Positions 1-5,570 are shown, counted from the stretch's first letter. The stretch: DNA of 6,625 bases from Methylomarinum sp. (GCA_013139755.1 WTAG01000270.1:1-6625), one strand, 5' to 3'. Notes: generated from the letters alone by a model not told the origin. Numbers and translations are program-made.

Positions 1-100
1 ACCTAACACCTATAGAAGAAGTTTATCTCAACCCAATGACGATAAAAAATGGTTCGATAAAAAACAATACATTTGAAAAACACACATAAGGTAACAAAAA
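1..100. other. left flank, no gene callable
   Basis: Two short + strand frames are open from the window edge, one ending with TGA at 74-76 and one with TAA at 90-92. Either could be the last residues of an upstream gene, and nothing in the 24 to 29 residues allows a choice. The stretch directly precedes the group II intron fragment and would be its 5' exon if the intron boundary near 101 is right. Confidence 0.3.
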
Positions 101-560
101 GCGACAGGTTGGTTGACATTTAGCGTAATCGGCTGAAAGGAGCTGGTTACAAGCCGCCCCCTGCTGCTGAGGTAAAGAGCTTTGGTGGTGAGCGAGAGGG
201 GAAAAGGCATGGCCTTAGGGACTGTGTCAGATGTGTATCAAAGAGATGAATGCAAATGAACCCTTGATGAGGTGTCGAAACGTTTACCTTTGTTGTCAAA
301 ACCCGAACGCAGACGTGGGGCGGGGATAAGTTTGGAAGTTACCTTTATTACTGACCAAGCGGCAACCGGCATAAAGAGGGCATGACTTTGATATAGGCTT
401 TATTATGGAACTTGGGAACCTGTATTTTGATGCTAAGGGAAACTCACAAGCAGAAGCACTGCGGAGTGAGGACAATAAATACCGATGCAAAATACAGGGG
501 CGGAGTTATGCGTAGTAGTGAAGAGTATTCTGTAATGGAATAGGAGTGAAGGCATTGATT
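101..560 (+). mobile_element. group II intron 5' fragment (domains I to II/III), ORF lost
   Basis: This stretch reads as the 5' RNA part of a bacterial group II intron. It opens with GCGACAGG, matching a GUGCGAC-type 5' end apart from the first two bases. At 409-421 it has GGAACTTGGGAACC, the block usually found in domain I. At 480-486 it has ACCGATGC, then GGGGCGGA near 497-504, and at 511-556 CGTAGTAGTGAAGA, TCTGTAATGGA and GGAGTGAAGG. In these introns that block lies just upstream of the reverse transcriptase/maturase start codon. No maturase follows: after about 560 the sequence turns AT-rich with stops in all frames, and no domain V is seen before the next gene. It is therefore a truncated, non-mobile remnant. 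The right edge is approximate. The domain assignment rests on recognition of conserved blocks, not a covariance search. Confidence 0.75.
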
Positions 561-678
561 GATGACTGATGTATAGCTATTTGGTTTTTTAATTTGTTCA
601 CTCATTTTAGGCACACTTATTTTCTTTAAAAGTATTTTAAGATATGTGTCCTGTTTAGTGTAGCCACATCAGAATTAA
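561..678. other. AT-rich intergenic gap after the intron fragment
   Basis: I see no coding frame, no remnant of a maturase N-terminus and no clear promoter here. The stretch carries T-rich runs (582-590, 619-638). It presumably contains the untranslated leader of the zinc-ribbon gene, but no convincing -35/-10 pair or Shine-Dalgarno sequence is visible. Confidence 0.4.
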
Positions 679-1077
679 ATGGGATTTAAAAATTATGCAA
701 TATGTTCTAAACATAGTTGTAGTTACTCTTATATTTTTGATGGTGTGGAGTTTTCTAATTCAGTACCTTGGATTGCTCACGAAAAAGAACAGCCTGAGCA
801 AAAAGATGACAAAATAGATGATGATGAACCGCTTTTTGGCAAAAATCCATTTGATGAGCCAAAATATAGATTTGAAAGAAATCCAAAATATTCAACTGGA
901 ACATTGCCAAAACGTCACTTTTGCGAAGAATGTGGTTCTAAACTTTTATATTATTGCCCTCATTGTGAAGAAGCTCTATTTACAATTGAAAACCCAAAGT
1001 TTTGCGGCCAGTGTTCAAAAGAAATAAAACCAATCAACTATAGCGAAGGCGTTAATGAAGATGGTTCTATTCGATAA
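679..1077 (+). CDS. small zinc-ribbon protein, DUF2321-like layout
   Basis: The protein has 132 residues and is probably cytosolic. It has an N-terminal cysteine pair (C9, C14). An acidic linker (about 35-60) comes next. A C-terminal cysteine array has three CxxC knuckles: C82/C85, C93/C96 and C109/C112, enough for one or more structural zinc sites. The order, an N-terminal C-x-x-H-type element and then CxxCG, CPxC and CxxC knuckles, resembles DUF2321-type small zinc-ribbon proteins. That is architectural resemblance, not a proven match, and no function can be given. There is no signal peptide or membrane segment. The ATG at 679 lacks a good Shine-Dalgarno sequence, so the start is moderately certain. 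The gene stands alone between the intron fragment and the toxin-antitoxin pair, which suits small accessory cargo. An overlapping frame at 818-1027 is a shadow. Confidence 0.7.
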   Translation: MGFKNYAICSKHSCSYSYIFDGVEFSNSVPWIAHEKEQPEQKDDKIDDDEPLFGKNPFDEPKYRFERNPKYSTGTLPKRHFCEECGSKLLYYCPHCEEALFTIENPKFCGQCSKEIKPINYSEGVNEDGSIR

Positions 1078-1133
1078 ACCATCTCCATAAAAATTAGAAA
1101 CCTTAGTGTGCCTGTGTTTAGTATTTGAATAAG

Positions 1134-1153
1134 GTATGGATAAATAACCATAC
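1134..1153. promoter_or_regulatory. inverted repeat upstream of brnT, possible operator
   Basis: GTATGG (1134-1139) and CCATAC (1148-1153) form a perfect 6-bp inverted repeat around an 8-bp AT-only centre, 18 bp before the toxin start codon. Toxin-antitoxin operons of this type are normally autorepressed by the ribbon-helix-helix antitoxin bound to a short palindrome at the promoter, so this is the natural operator candidate. It is short enough to arise by chance, and no clean -35/-10 pair is visible around it. Confidence 0.4.
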
Positions 1154-1171
1154 ATTTGTTATTCTGTAGCT

Positions 1172-1462
1172 ATGAGTAAATCAAACTTTGAATGGGGTGA
1201 AACAAAAAATACTGAAAACCAGCGAAAGCATGGAGTTTCTTTTAACGATGCTCAATTTGCATTTATGGATGAAAATCGTGTAATTGCTGAAGACTTGACT
1301 CATAGCCAAGAAGAAAATCGTTATTATTGCTTTGGTTTAAATCAAGATAAAACAGGAATCCTAACTGTTCGTTTTACTTATCGTTCTGGATGTATCCGAA
1401 TTTTCGGTGCAGGTTATTGGCGAAAAGGCAAGAAAACTTATGAGCAAACAAATTCAATATAG
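1172..1462 (+). CDS. brnT: BrnT-family toxin (DUF497), RelE-like ribonuclease fold
   Basis: This 96-residue protein has the usual BrnT length and layout. The start F-E-W-x-x-x-K-N (6-13) is followed by N-x-x-K-H-G-V-S-F (16-24), the hallmark of the family. The middle is E-D-x-T-H-S-x-E-E-x-R (about 40-51), and the C-terminal strand I-R-I-F is followed by a basic tail and Y-E. BrnT toxins are RNases with a RelE-like fold that stop translation and are neutralised by a DNA-binding antitoxin encoded just downstream, as here. One point is odd: many family members read I-S-A-R in the C-terminal strand, and this copy has F-G-A-G, replacing the arginine with glycine, so activity may be altered. The ATG has no strong Shine-Dalgarno sequence. 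Its end overlaps the antitoxin start by 23 bases. Confidence 0.85.
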   Translation: MSKSNFEWGETKNTENQRKHGVSFNDAQFAFMDENRVIAEDLTHSQEENRYYCFGLNQDKTGILTVRFTYRSGCIRIFGAGYWRKGKKTYEQTNSI

Positions 1463-1694
1463 CAATGAACCCATTGGTGAGTTTAAATTGGTAACAGATT
1501 TTTTACCTTCTCCCTCTGAATTGGCTTTAAAGAATAAAAATACGAAAATTACTATTTCACTTAGTTCTGATAGTCTTTCTTATTTTAAAGACATTGCTGA
1601 AACACATCATATGCAATATCAAAAAATCATTAGGCAATTACTTGATGAATATGTTGCCAATCAAAGAAAAATGCTAAAAAAAAAATCCAGCTGA
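1440..1694 (+). CDS. ribbon-helix-helix antitoxin partner of BrnT (BrnA/CopG-like)
   Basis: The protein has 84 residues from the ATG at 1440. A longer frame from 1407 is open, but its extra 11 residues lie inside the toxin and look non-native. The 1440 start begins M-S-K-Q and has AGGCAAGA upstream. Residues about 35-72 show a CopG/Arc pattern: a strand (T-K-I-T-I-S-L) followed by two helices (S-L-S-Y-F-K-D-I-A, then Y-Q-K-I-I-R-Q-L-L-D-E-Y-V). This fits an antitoxin that dimerises, binds the operator through the strand and covers the toxin with the rest. Overlap with brnT gives translational coupling. The end is lysine-rich, encoded by an A-tract at 1676-1685. The RHH class is clear, but assignment to BrnA rather than another CopG branch is inferred from context, so no symbol is given. 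Confidence 0.8.
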   Translation: MSKQIQYSNEPIGEFKLVTDFLPSPSELALKNKNTKITISLSSDSLSYFKDIAETHHMQYQKIIRQLLDEYVANQRKMLKKKSS

Positions 1695-1708
1695 CCATTT
1701 GATTTTGG

Positions 1709-1742
1709 CGTTATCGGGCGTACTAACGTGCGCCCGATAACG
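1709..1742. repeat. perfect 12-bp hairpin after the antitoxin gene
   Basis: CGTTATCGGGCG (1709-1720) and CGCCCGATAACG (1731-1742) are exact reverse complements around a 10-base loop, beginning 15 bases after the antitoxin stop. The strong GC-rich stem could end transcription of the toxin-antitoxin operon. The only T-run (1767-1773) lies beyond the adjoining MITE end, so it is not a textbook terminator. The right arm also has a second pairing partner at 2037-2042. Confidence 0.7.
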
Positions 1743-1908
1743 AGGCTGTAGAAAAACCTCCAGCCATTTTTTTAAATCGAAAATTCGCCTAAAAATCGAG
1801 TTCCTACGTGAATTCTAGCTCGGTTGACCTCTACCAATTCTATTTGAGGACACTCTCCGCTGCAAATCTTTCCTCCCATTTTGCCCTCGGAGGTTTTCCT
1901 ACAGCTTG
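1743..1908. mobile_element. MITE-like element with terminal inverted repeats
   Basis: The 19 bases at 1743-1761 (AGGCTGTAGAAAAACCTCC) match the reverse complement of 1889-1907 at 17 of 19 positions. The flanks are AACG (1739-1742) and AACG (1909-1912), a likely 4-bp target duplication. The inside has no ORF of useful length, so it must have been mobilised in trans. Ends of this G-GCTGT-G-AAAAACC type are common among insertion sequences, but I cannot name the parent. Removing the element and one AACG rejoins a longer palindrome, which supports a true insertion. One extra base at the right end (1908) leaves the exact boundary uncertain by one. Confidence 0.7.
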
Positions 1909-2042
1909 AACGCGAAGCTCAGTAGAGCTCTCCAGAACCACCGATTATCGAAAATCCGATAACCAGTAGCTCCAGACAGATATTTTTTAAGCATGTATCA
2001 CTATCGCTCACAAGCTTAAAATACTCCTGAGCTTCGCGTTAT
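1909..2042. repeat. large palindromic repeat with internal hairpins
   Basis: AACGCGAAGCTCAG (1909-1922) pairs perfectly with CTGAGCTTCGCGTT (2027-2040). Nested inside are TTATCG/CGATAA (around 1945-1960) and TTTTAAGC/GCTTAAAA (around 1985-2021). The whole could fold into a branched structure. With the neighbouring MITE removed, the outer stem grows to 16 bp (ATAACG on the left with CGTTAT on the right). No coding frame is present. It resembles a repeated, structured intergenic element and is not a canonical integron attC site, because the outer stem is continuous. Confidence 0.6.
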
Positions 2043-2251
2043 ATGCCCTTTGCGAGAGCAATCAGTGGAAATAAATTCGTTGTAGAAAGAGCAGTGTTTT
2101 CACTGTGACTCTGATTTTGACTAGAAAAAGTCAGCAAGGACATGGAGCTCATAAGCCAGGTGATAATAATGGTACACTAGTTTAGAGAATAATAGAGACT
2201 TCTAGTTTTACTCAATATTTCGAAAATGTCGATTTATAACATCAATAGTAT
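2043..2251. other. leader region of the propeller cluster
   Basis: There is no ORF of note. Small hairpins occur, for example CAGTG-TTTT-CACTG near 2091-2105 and TGACT/AGTCA near 2118-2133. The promoter of the downstream cluster probably lies here, but I cannot point to a -35/-10 pair with proper spacing. Confidence 0.35.
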
Positions 2252-2257
2252 GAAGGA
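2252..2257 (+). promoter_or_regulatory. Shine-Dalgarno site deciding the propeller start
   Basis: GAAGGA lies 7 bases before the ATG at 2265, which is ideal spacing. The upstream in-frame ATG at 2226 has no such site, and it would put a polar stretch ahead of the signal sequence. The 2265 start is therefore preferred. Confidence 0.75.
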
Positions 2258-2264
2258 CGCTGTA

Positions 2265-3866
2265 ATGAAAAACATATTAAAATTATTAACTTTGATACCA
2301 TTAACTCTTTTCGGAATTTTTACAATAGTCTCCTATATAAAGGCCAACCCAAATCCATATCCCGATAGCAAAGTGGATACAGAGGTTCCGACCTATACAG
2401 AGATAAAGCTTACTCACGAGCATAATTATAATGGTGAGAAATTTTTACCCATTTTAGCTTCTGCTGCAATTGATATTAATAATGATGGGGTTTCAGAACT
2501 ATTTTTAGGGGGAGGAGAAAATCAAGATGATGTGCTGTATGTATTTTCAAATAATGCATTTGAACCACATTCAAGCATAAAATTTCCTAAAGATAACAAT
2601 GACGCAACCTATGGCTCTTCTGTTGTAGATATTAATAACGATGGTCTTGATGATTTGTTACTTGCTAGGGAAAGTGGCGGTTACATTTATTACAACACTG
2701 GAAATTCATTTAAAGCAAAAAAGATAGACCTTCATCTAAACGAAAATTCACGTGCCATTGCATTTGCTCTTGGTGATCTCAATAATGATGACCATATTGA
2801 TCTCTATGTTAGTGCTTATTTAACAAGAACAAAAATGGAAGGCCAAAATATCTTTAACAAGGAAGGATATGGTGGAACGAGCGTCTTGCTCTTAAATAAC
2901 GGGGATGATAGTTTTTCAGATATCACTGAACCAGCTGGAATGACTTATGTACACAATACCTTTCTAGGTATTTTTGTTGATATGGATGATGATTTGGATT
3001 TAGATCTTGTTGTTGCACATGATACGGGGAAAGTGAAAATTTGGAAGAATAATGGTGATTTAACTTTCACAGATGTAAAGACTCCTTTTTCGAATGTCTA
3101 TGGTTATCCAATGGGAATCGGAGCGGGAGATTACAATAACAACGGAAAAATTGATTTTTATTTTTCGAATGTTGGGCCAACTGTTCCAAAATTTTTGGCT
3201 AAAGGGGATTTAACTGATGATCAGGTTTTTCATACAGATTTAATGCTTATGGAAAATACGGGCAATATGACTTTTATAGATTCATCCAAGAAAACCATGT
3301 TGAGTGATTATGAGTTTTCCTGGGGAATCACCATGGCTGATCTAAACCTTGATGGCAAACAAGATATACTAATATCTGAAAACTATGTCGATATGCCTTT
3401 TCATAAATTATTTAAACTACCCGGACGTATGCTTTTACAGAAAAATGATAAAACCTTTGCATCAGTTGAATCTGAGGCTGGTGTTGAAAATAGAAAATAT
3501 GAGGTAGCCTCTTTACTTGCTGACTTTAATGGCGATGGATATTTGGATCAAATTAAGGTGAATTTAGCAGGAAAATCAAGAGCTTTTCTTTCAAATGGTG
3601 GAAAAAATAAATATATAAAGGTTAAATTGCCATCAACAGCAAAAATGTTTGGCAGTAAAGTGACAGTGAAACTAAGTGATGGATCAAGCTTATACGATTG
3701 GCATATCTCTGGCGAAGGCTTGTGTTCCGACCAAGAACATGTGCTTACATTTGGATTAGGAGAATCTTTAAAAGCAACAAGTGTTTCAGTTTTAATTCCT
3801 AACGGTGACACTCTTTCTAAACAAGTAACATCAATCAATGAATTAGTAGTATTTAATAATGAATGA
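2265..3866 (+). CDS. exported FG-GAP/VCBS beta-propeller with ASPIC/UnbV C-terminus (CRTAC1-like)
   Basis: The protein has 533 residues. Residues 1-27 are a signal sequence: K near the start, a long hydrophobic core and a possible cleavage after I-K-A; an uncleaved anchor is also possible. Seven FG-GAP/VCBS repeats follow, each with a calcium-loop motif of the D-x-N-x-D-G type, at about residues 70, 122, 171, 239, 289, 359 and 420, the number needed to close a seven-bladed propeller. Blade four has the variant D-M-D-D-D-L. Residues about 449-530 match the ASPIC/UnbV module, with G-S-K-V-T-V, a glycine-rich S-G-E-G turn and L-T-F-G-L-G. The layout resembles CRTAC1-like proteins, which are extracellular and calcium-binding; no enzymatic role is established. 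It should act in the periplasm or at the cell surface. It heads a cluster whose next gene starts inside its last codons. The two cysteine-poor membrane partners downstream suggest a membrane-associated complex (inferred). Confidence 0.85.
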   Translation: MKNILKLLTLIPLTLFGIFTIVSYIKANPNPYPDSKVDTEVPTYTEIKLTHEHNYNGEKFLPILASAAIDINNDGVSELFLGGGENQDDVLYVFSNNAFEPHSSIKFPKDNNDATYGSSVVDINNDGLDDLLLARESGGYIYYNTGNSFKAKKIDLHLNENSRAIAFALGDLNNDDHIDLYVSAYLTRTKMEGQNIFNKEGYGGTSVLLLNNGDDSFSDITEPAGMTYVHNTFLGIFVDMDDDLDLDLVVAHDTGKVKIWKNNGDLTFTDVKTPFSNVYGYPMGIGAGDYNNNGKIDFYFSNVGPTVPKFLAKGDLTDDQVFHTDLMLMENTGNMTFIDSSKKTMLSDYEFSWGITMADLNLDGKQDILISENYVDMPFHKLFKLPGRMLLQKNDKTFASVESEAGVENRKYEVASLLADFNGDGYLDQIKVNLAGKSRAFLSNGGKNKYIKVKLPSTAKMFGSKVTVKLSDGSSLYDWHISGEGLCSDQEHVLTFGLGESLKATSVSVLIPNGDTLSKQVTSINELVVFNNE

Positions 3867-4527
3867 TCATTTAATTAGACTTAAATTTGGGTATAGATTT
3901 TACCTTTATCTCGGCATTTTAGGCGCTATACTAGTTGGTATTGGCGAATATTTATTACACTTTAGTCCACTGGGGCCTGTCGGTGAAATAGAGATGCTCC
4001 TAAATGTTCCGCTTGCTAGAGCTAGAGTCGGACATTTCTTTTCGATTGCAGGAGTTCCGCTTTATTTTGCTGGCTATTATGGTCTGTTAAAATTATTTCG
4101 CAGTGGAAATGAGTTTTATGCAAAATGTCTTTTTATTTTTGGGACTTTATCTTTCACTGTCGGGGGAATATGGATTAGTTCCAGGTACTTTTGCGCAGTG
4201 ATACTGCAAAAAATGATTAACACGGCTAATTACGACTATTTCTTCACACAGTATGATGAAAATTATCAGATTCTAGTTTGGTTTCTTAGGGTTTTAGTCG
4301 CTCTTCTCTCGGTATTTTATGTTTTGTCTATTTTAAAAAATAATTTAAATTTACCCAAATGGCTGGCTATTTTTAATCCTATTGTTCTTTTGGGGCTGAT
4401 ATTATCAACCTTGCTCTGGTTAAAACCCATCGGTATTCATATTGCCCCCATTGCAATGAATATGACCCACTTTATTTTTTTTTCGTTGCTACTCATTTTT
4501 TCAAAATCCTCTAAGCCGATTGATTAA
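3859..4527 (+). CDS. six-helix inner-membrane protein, DUF6796-like
   Basis: The protein has 222 residues and is strongly hydrophobic. Likely membrane helices lie at about 14-33, 58-80, 90-112, 137-159, 168-188 and 196-214. Helix one ends in G-I-G-E-Y-L-L-H, and residues 52-72 read L-A-R-A-R-V-G-H-F-F-S-I-A-G-V-P-L-Y-F-A-G; both patterns recall an uncharacterised family I know as DUF6796. That match is from memory and only moderately sure. The E30, R54 and H59 residues beside or within membrane segments are the ones most likely to be functional. The ATG overlaps the end of the propeller gene by 8 bases and has no strong Shine-Dalgarno sequence, so translation is probably coupled. No function is known to me. 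Confidence 0.8.
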   Translation: MNDHLIRLKFGYRFYLYLGILGAILVGIGEYLLHFSPLGPVGEIEMLLNVPLARARVGHFFSIAGVPLYFAGYYGLLKLFRSGNEFYAKCLFIFGTLSFTVGGIWISSRYFCAVILQKMINTANYDYFFTQYDENYQILVWFLRVLVALLSVFYVLSILKNNLNLPKWLAIFNPIVLLGLILSTLLWLKPIGIHIAPIAMNMTHFIFFSLLLIFSKSSKPID

Positions 4528-4529
4528 GT

Positions 4530-4931
4530 ATGCTAGAAATTCTTACTAAAGCCTATCATGTTTTTTCAGAAGGTTTTTCGCAATTATCGTGGTATTGGAG
4601 AGCTTGGGTTTATTTACTAATTGTTTTAAATGGAATTCTGCCCGTAATTTTTCTTCCTAAATTTACTGCAATCATTGTGCTTGTTTCAGCTCTTATTGGG
4701 CTTTTTATGGGCTTAGTATTAACACACTCATTTGGTTTTTCTAAAATATTAGGTTTAATGCACTTTCCATGGATTCCTATGGTTTGTTTTCAGTTCTATT
4801 ATTTGAACCAACAAAATTATTCTTTAAATAGTTTTCATGATTATTGGCTCGTTTCCTCGCTAATATTGTCTTCACTTTCTTTGATAATAGATTTTAAAGA
4901 CATATATGAGTTTTTACTTACTCCGAGATAG
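4530..4931 (+). CDS. small four-helix membrane protein, unknown function
   Basis: The protein has 133 residues, with likely helices at about 25-43, 46-66, 72-92 and 105-122. It begins with an amphipathic stretch (W21, W23, R24) and ends in D-F-K-D-I-Y-E-F, a charged juxtamembrane tail. H78 and W81 fall in the third helix. The start codon comes two bases after the stop of the previous gene, so the two are certainly co-transcribed. I do not recognise a named family; short membrane proteins with L-G-L-x-H-x-x-W-x-P and a closing I-D-x-x-D-x-x-x-x patch occur as uncharacterised neighbours elsewhere. It may form a complex with the six-helix protein (inference). Confidence 0.75.
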   Translation: MLEILTKAYHVFSEGFSQLSWYWRAWVYLLIVLNGILPVIFLPKFTAIIVLVSALIGLFMGLVLTHSFGFSKILGLMHFPWIPMVCFQFYYLNQQNYSLNSFHDYWLVSSLILSSLSLIIDFKDIYEFLLTPR

Positions 4932-5014
4932 CTTTCCAACTACTATTCTGGGTAAACCAGTTCTTTAAAAGGCGTTAGTTTTTACAAACACAGTGAGTTC
5001 TAGTAAAGCATATA
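4932..5014. other. gap between the propeller cluster and the intron 3' end
   Basis: There is no gene. A weak hairpin, CTGG-GTAAA-CCAG (4949-4961), is the only candidate terminator for the + strand cluster. On the - strand the bases just below 5015 would be the 3' exon of the intron fragment. Confidence 0.35.
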
Positions 5015-5085
5015 ATCGGGTAAGGGCTGGTTTCTCTCCAGCCCTTACCACACCGTCCTGCATGCGGGTCTGCACAGGGCGGTTC
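5015..5085 (-). ncRNA. group II intron domains V and VI
   Basis: Domain V runs from 5085 to 5052 on the - strand, opening GAACCGCCC and turning through AGACCCG, as in intron classes whose domain V begins GAACCGCC. One C-A mismatch lies inside the lower stem. Domain VI follows at 5049-5019: a 12-bp stem (GGTAAGGGCTGG with CCAGCCCTTACC) and a 7-base loop. The candidate branch-point A is 7 bases from the CGAT end but is drawn paired with T, so no bulge is evident. Confidence 0.7.
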
Positions 5086-5113
5086 ATTAGCCATTTGGAT
5101 AATGGAACTTTAC

Positions 5114-5570
5114 TCACTGCTCTTTAACAGACACTAACCCTTGTGCTTTTAGCCAGTCATTATTGAGGCCCATTTGCACAGCCTTGGGTTTCGCTAGCCG
5201 ATAATAGCCCTTTGAACTTAAGCCAATATAAATCGCCAATTTTGTAGAAACTCCCAAACTAATCAATTTTCGAATACGGGTTTTCATCCTGCACCACTGT
5301 TTGACCGCCATGGATGGTGGAAATGCAGATATTGCAGGAGCAATATATCTGTTAAGTAGCACATACGAATCCGTCTTCTAATCCAGTGATCCAGTTCAGG
5401 AACTGGTCGATAAAATTCGCTTAATCCGTAGTAGTTTATCCAGCCAGAGACATATCGCCTGAGTTGTTGATACCGATAAGACCAGCTTACCCCCCAAGAT
5501 CGCCCTGTAATTTCACGGATACAATGCTTAAAGTTTGCCAATGCTTTGTGATGATTTTTAGTCCGCGGTA
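5114..5570 (-). pseudogene. maturase/reverse transcriptase C-terminus, truncated and frameshifted
   Basis: This is the thumb/X (maturase) part of a group II intron reverse transcriptase, the domain that binds the intron RNA for splicing. Frame one, from about 5570 to 5356, reads I-R-E-I-T-G-R-S-W-G-V-S, then W-I-N-Y-Y-G, then W-I-R-R-R-I-R-M-C-Y, the diagnostic block. Frame two, from about 5302 to 5114, resumes K-Q-W-C-R-M-K-T-R-I-R-K-L, then K-L-A-I-Y-I-G-L-S-S-K-G-Y-Y, and ends W-L-K-A-Q-G-L-V-S-V-K-E-Q. The break between them is a 53-base palindromic stretch standing where a single tryptophan codon is expected, so the frame shifts. The reverse-transcriptase palm with its catalytic aspartates is missing. 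Full-length relatives are usually 400 to 600 residues; only about 130 remain. Confidence 0.85.
5303..5355. repeat. small palindromic insertion inside the maturase
   Basis: Two adjacent hairpins make up this stretch. CAGATATTGC (5326-5335) and GCAATATATCTG (5340-5351) pair around AGGA with a 2-base slip, and CCGCCAT (5305-5311) pairs with ATGGTGG (5314-5320) with one G-T pair. It is absent from related maturases at this position, judged by the conserved protein reading on both sides. It adds a net 50 bases and breaks the frame. Confidence 0.6.

Larger units (their letters stand above)
5015..5570 (-). mobile_element. group II intron 3' fragment (maturase C-terminus plus domains V and VI)
   Basis: Read on the - strand, this carries the last part of an intron-encoded reverse transcriptase, a short untranslated stretch, then domain V and domain VI, ending in CCCGAT at 5020-5015. 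The 5' RNA domains and roughly the first two thirds of the ORF are absent. The left end in - strand sense is cut near 5570, where a GC-rich block begins. It cannot splice or move alone. Its family looks the same as that of the 5' fragment near base 101, and the two lie in opposite orientation. Confidence 0.8.

Noticed and set aside
28..490. Two - strand ORFs in the first 500 bases
   Set aside because: They lie antisense to the structured group II intron RNA, have no recognisable motif and no ribosome sites.
609..1113. 9-bp inverted repeat AGGCACACT / AGTGTGCCT around the zinc-ribbon gene
   Set aside because: With about 500 bp separation, a 9-bp match is expected by chance fairly often, and there is no target duplication or other end feature.
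1709..2042. Integron attC site next to the toxin-antitoxin pair
   Set aside because: The ends GCGTTATC and GCGTTATATGCC and the inverted arms look like attC, and toxin-antitoxin pairs are common cassettes. However, the outer stem is a continuous 14 to 16 bp without the unpaired spacer between R and L boxes. The R'' box does not fit RYYYAAC, and no second attC lies before brnT.
2226..2264. Upstream ATG start for the propeller protein
   Set aside because: The ATG at 2265 has GAAGGA at ideal distance and places the signal sequence at the N-terminus; the 13 extra residues would mask it.
3548..3838. 96-residue - strand ORF inside the propeller gene
   Set aside because: It is antisense to the conserved ASPIC/UnbV region and is a shadow frame.
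5019..5049. Intrinsic terminator for the propeller cluster
   Set aside because: The strong hairpin is better explained as domain VI of the - strand intron, since domain V and the maturase end lie in the right order beside it, and no T-run follows on the + strand.
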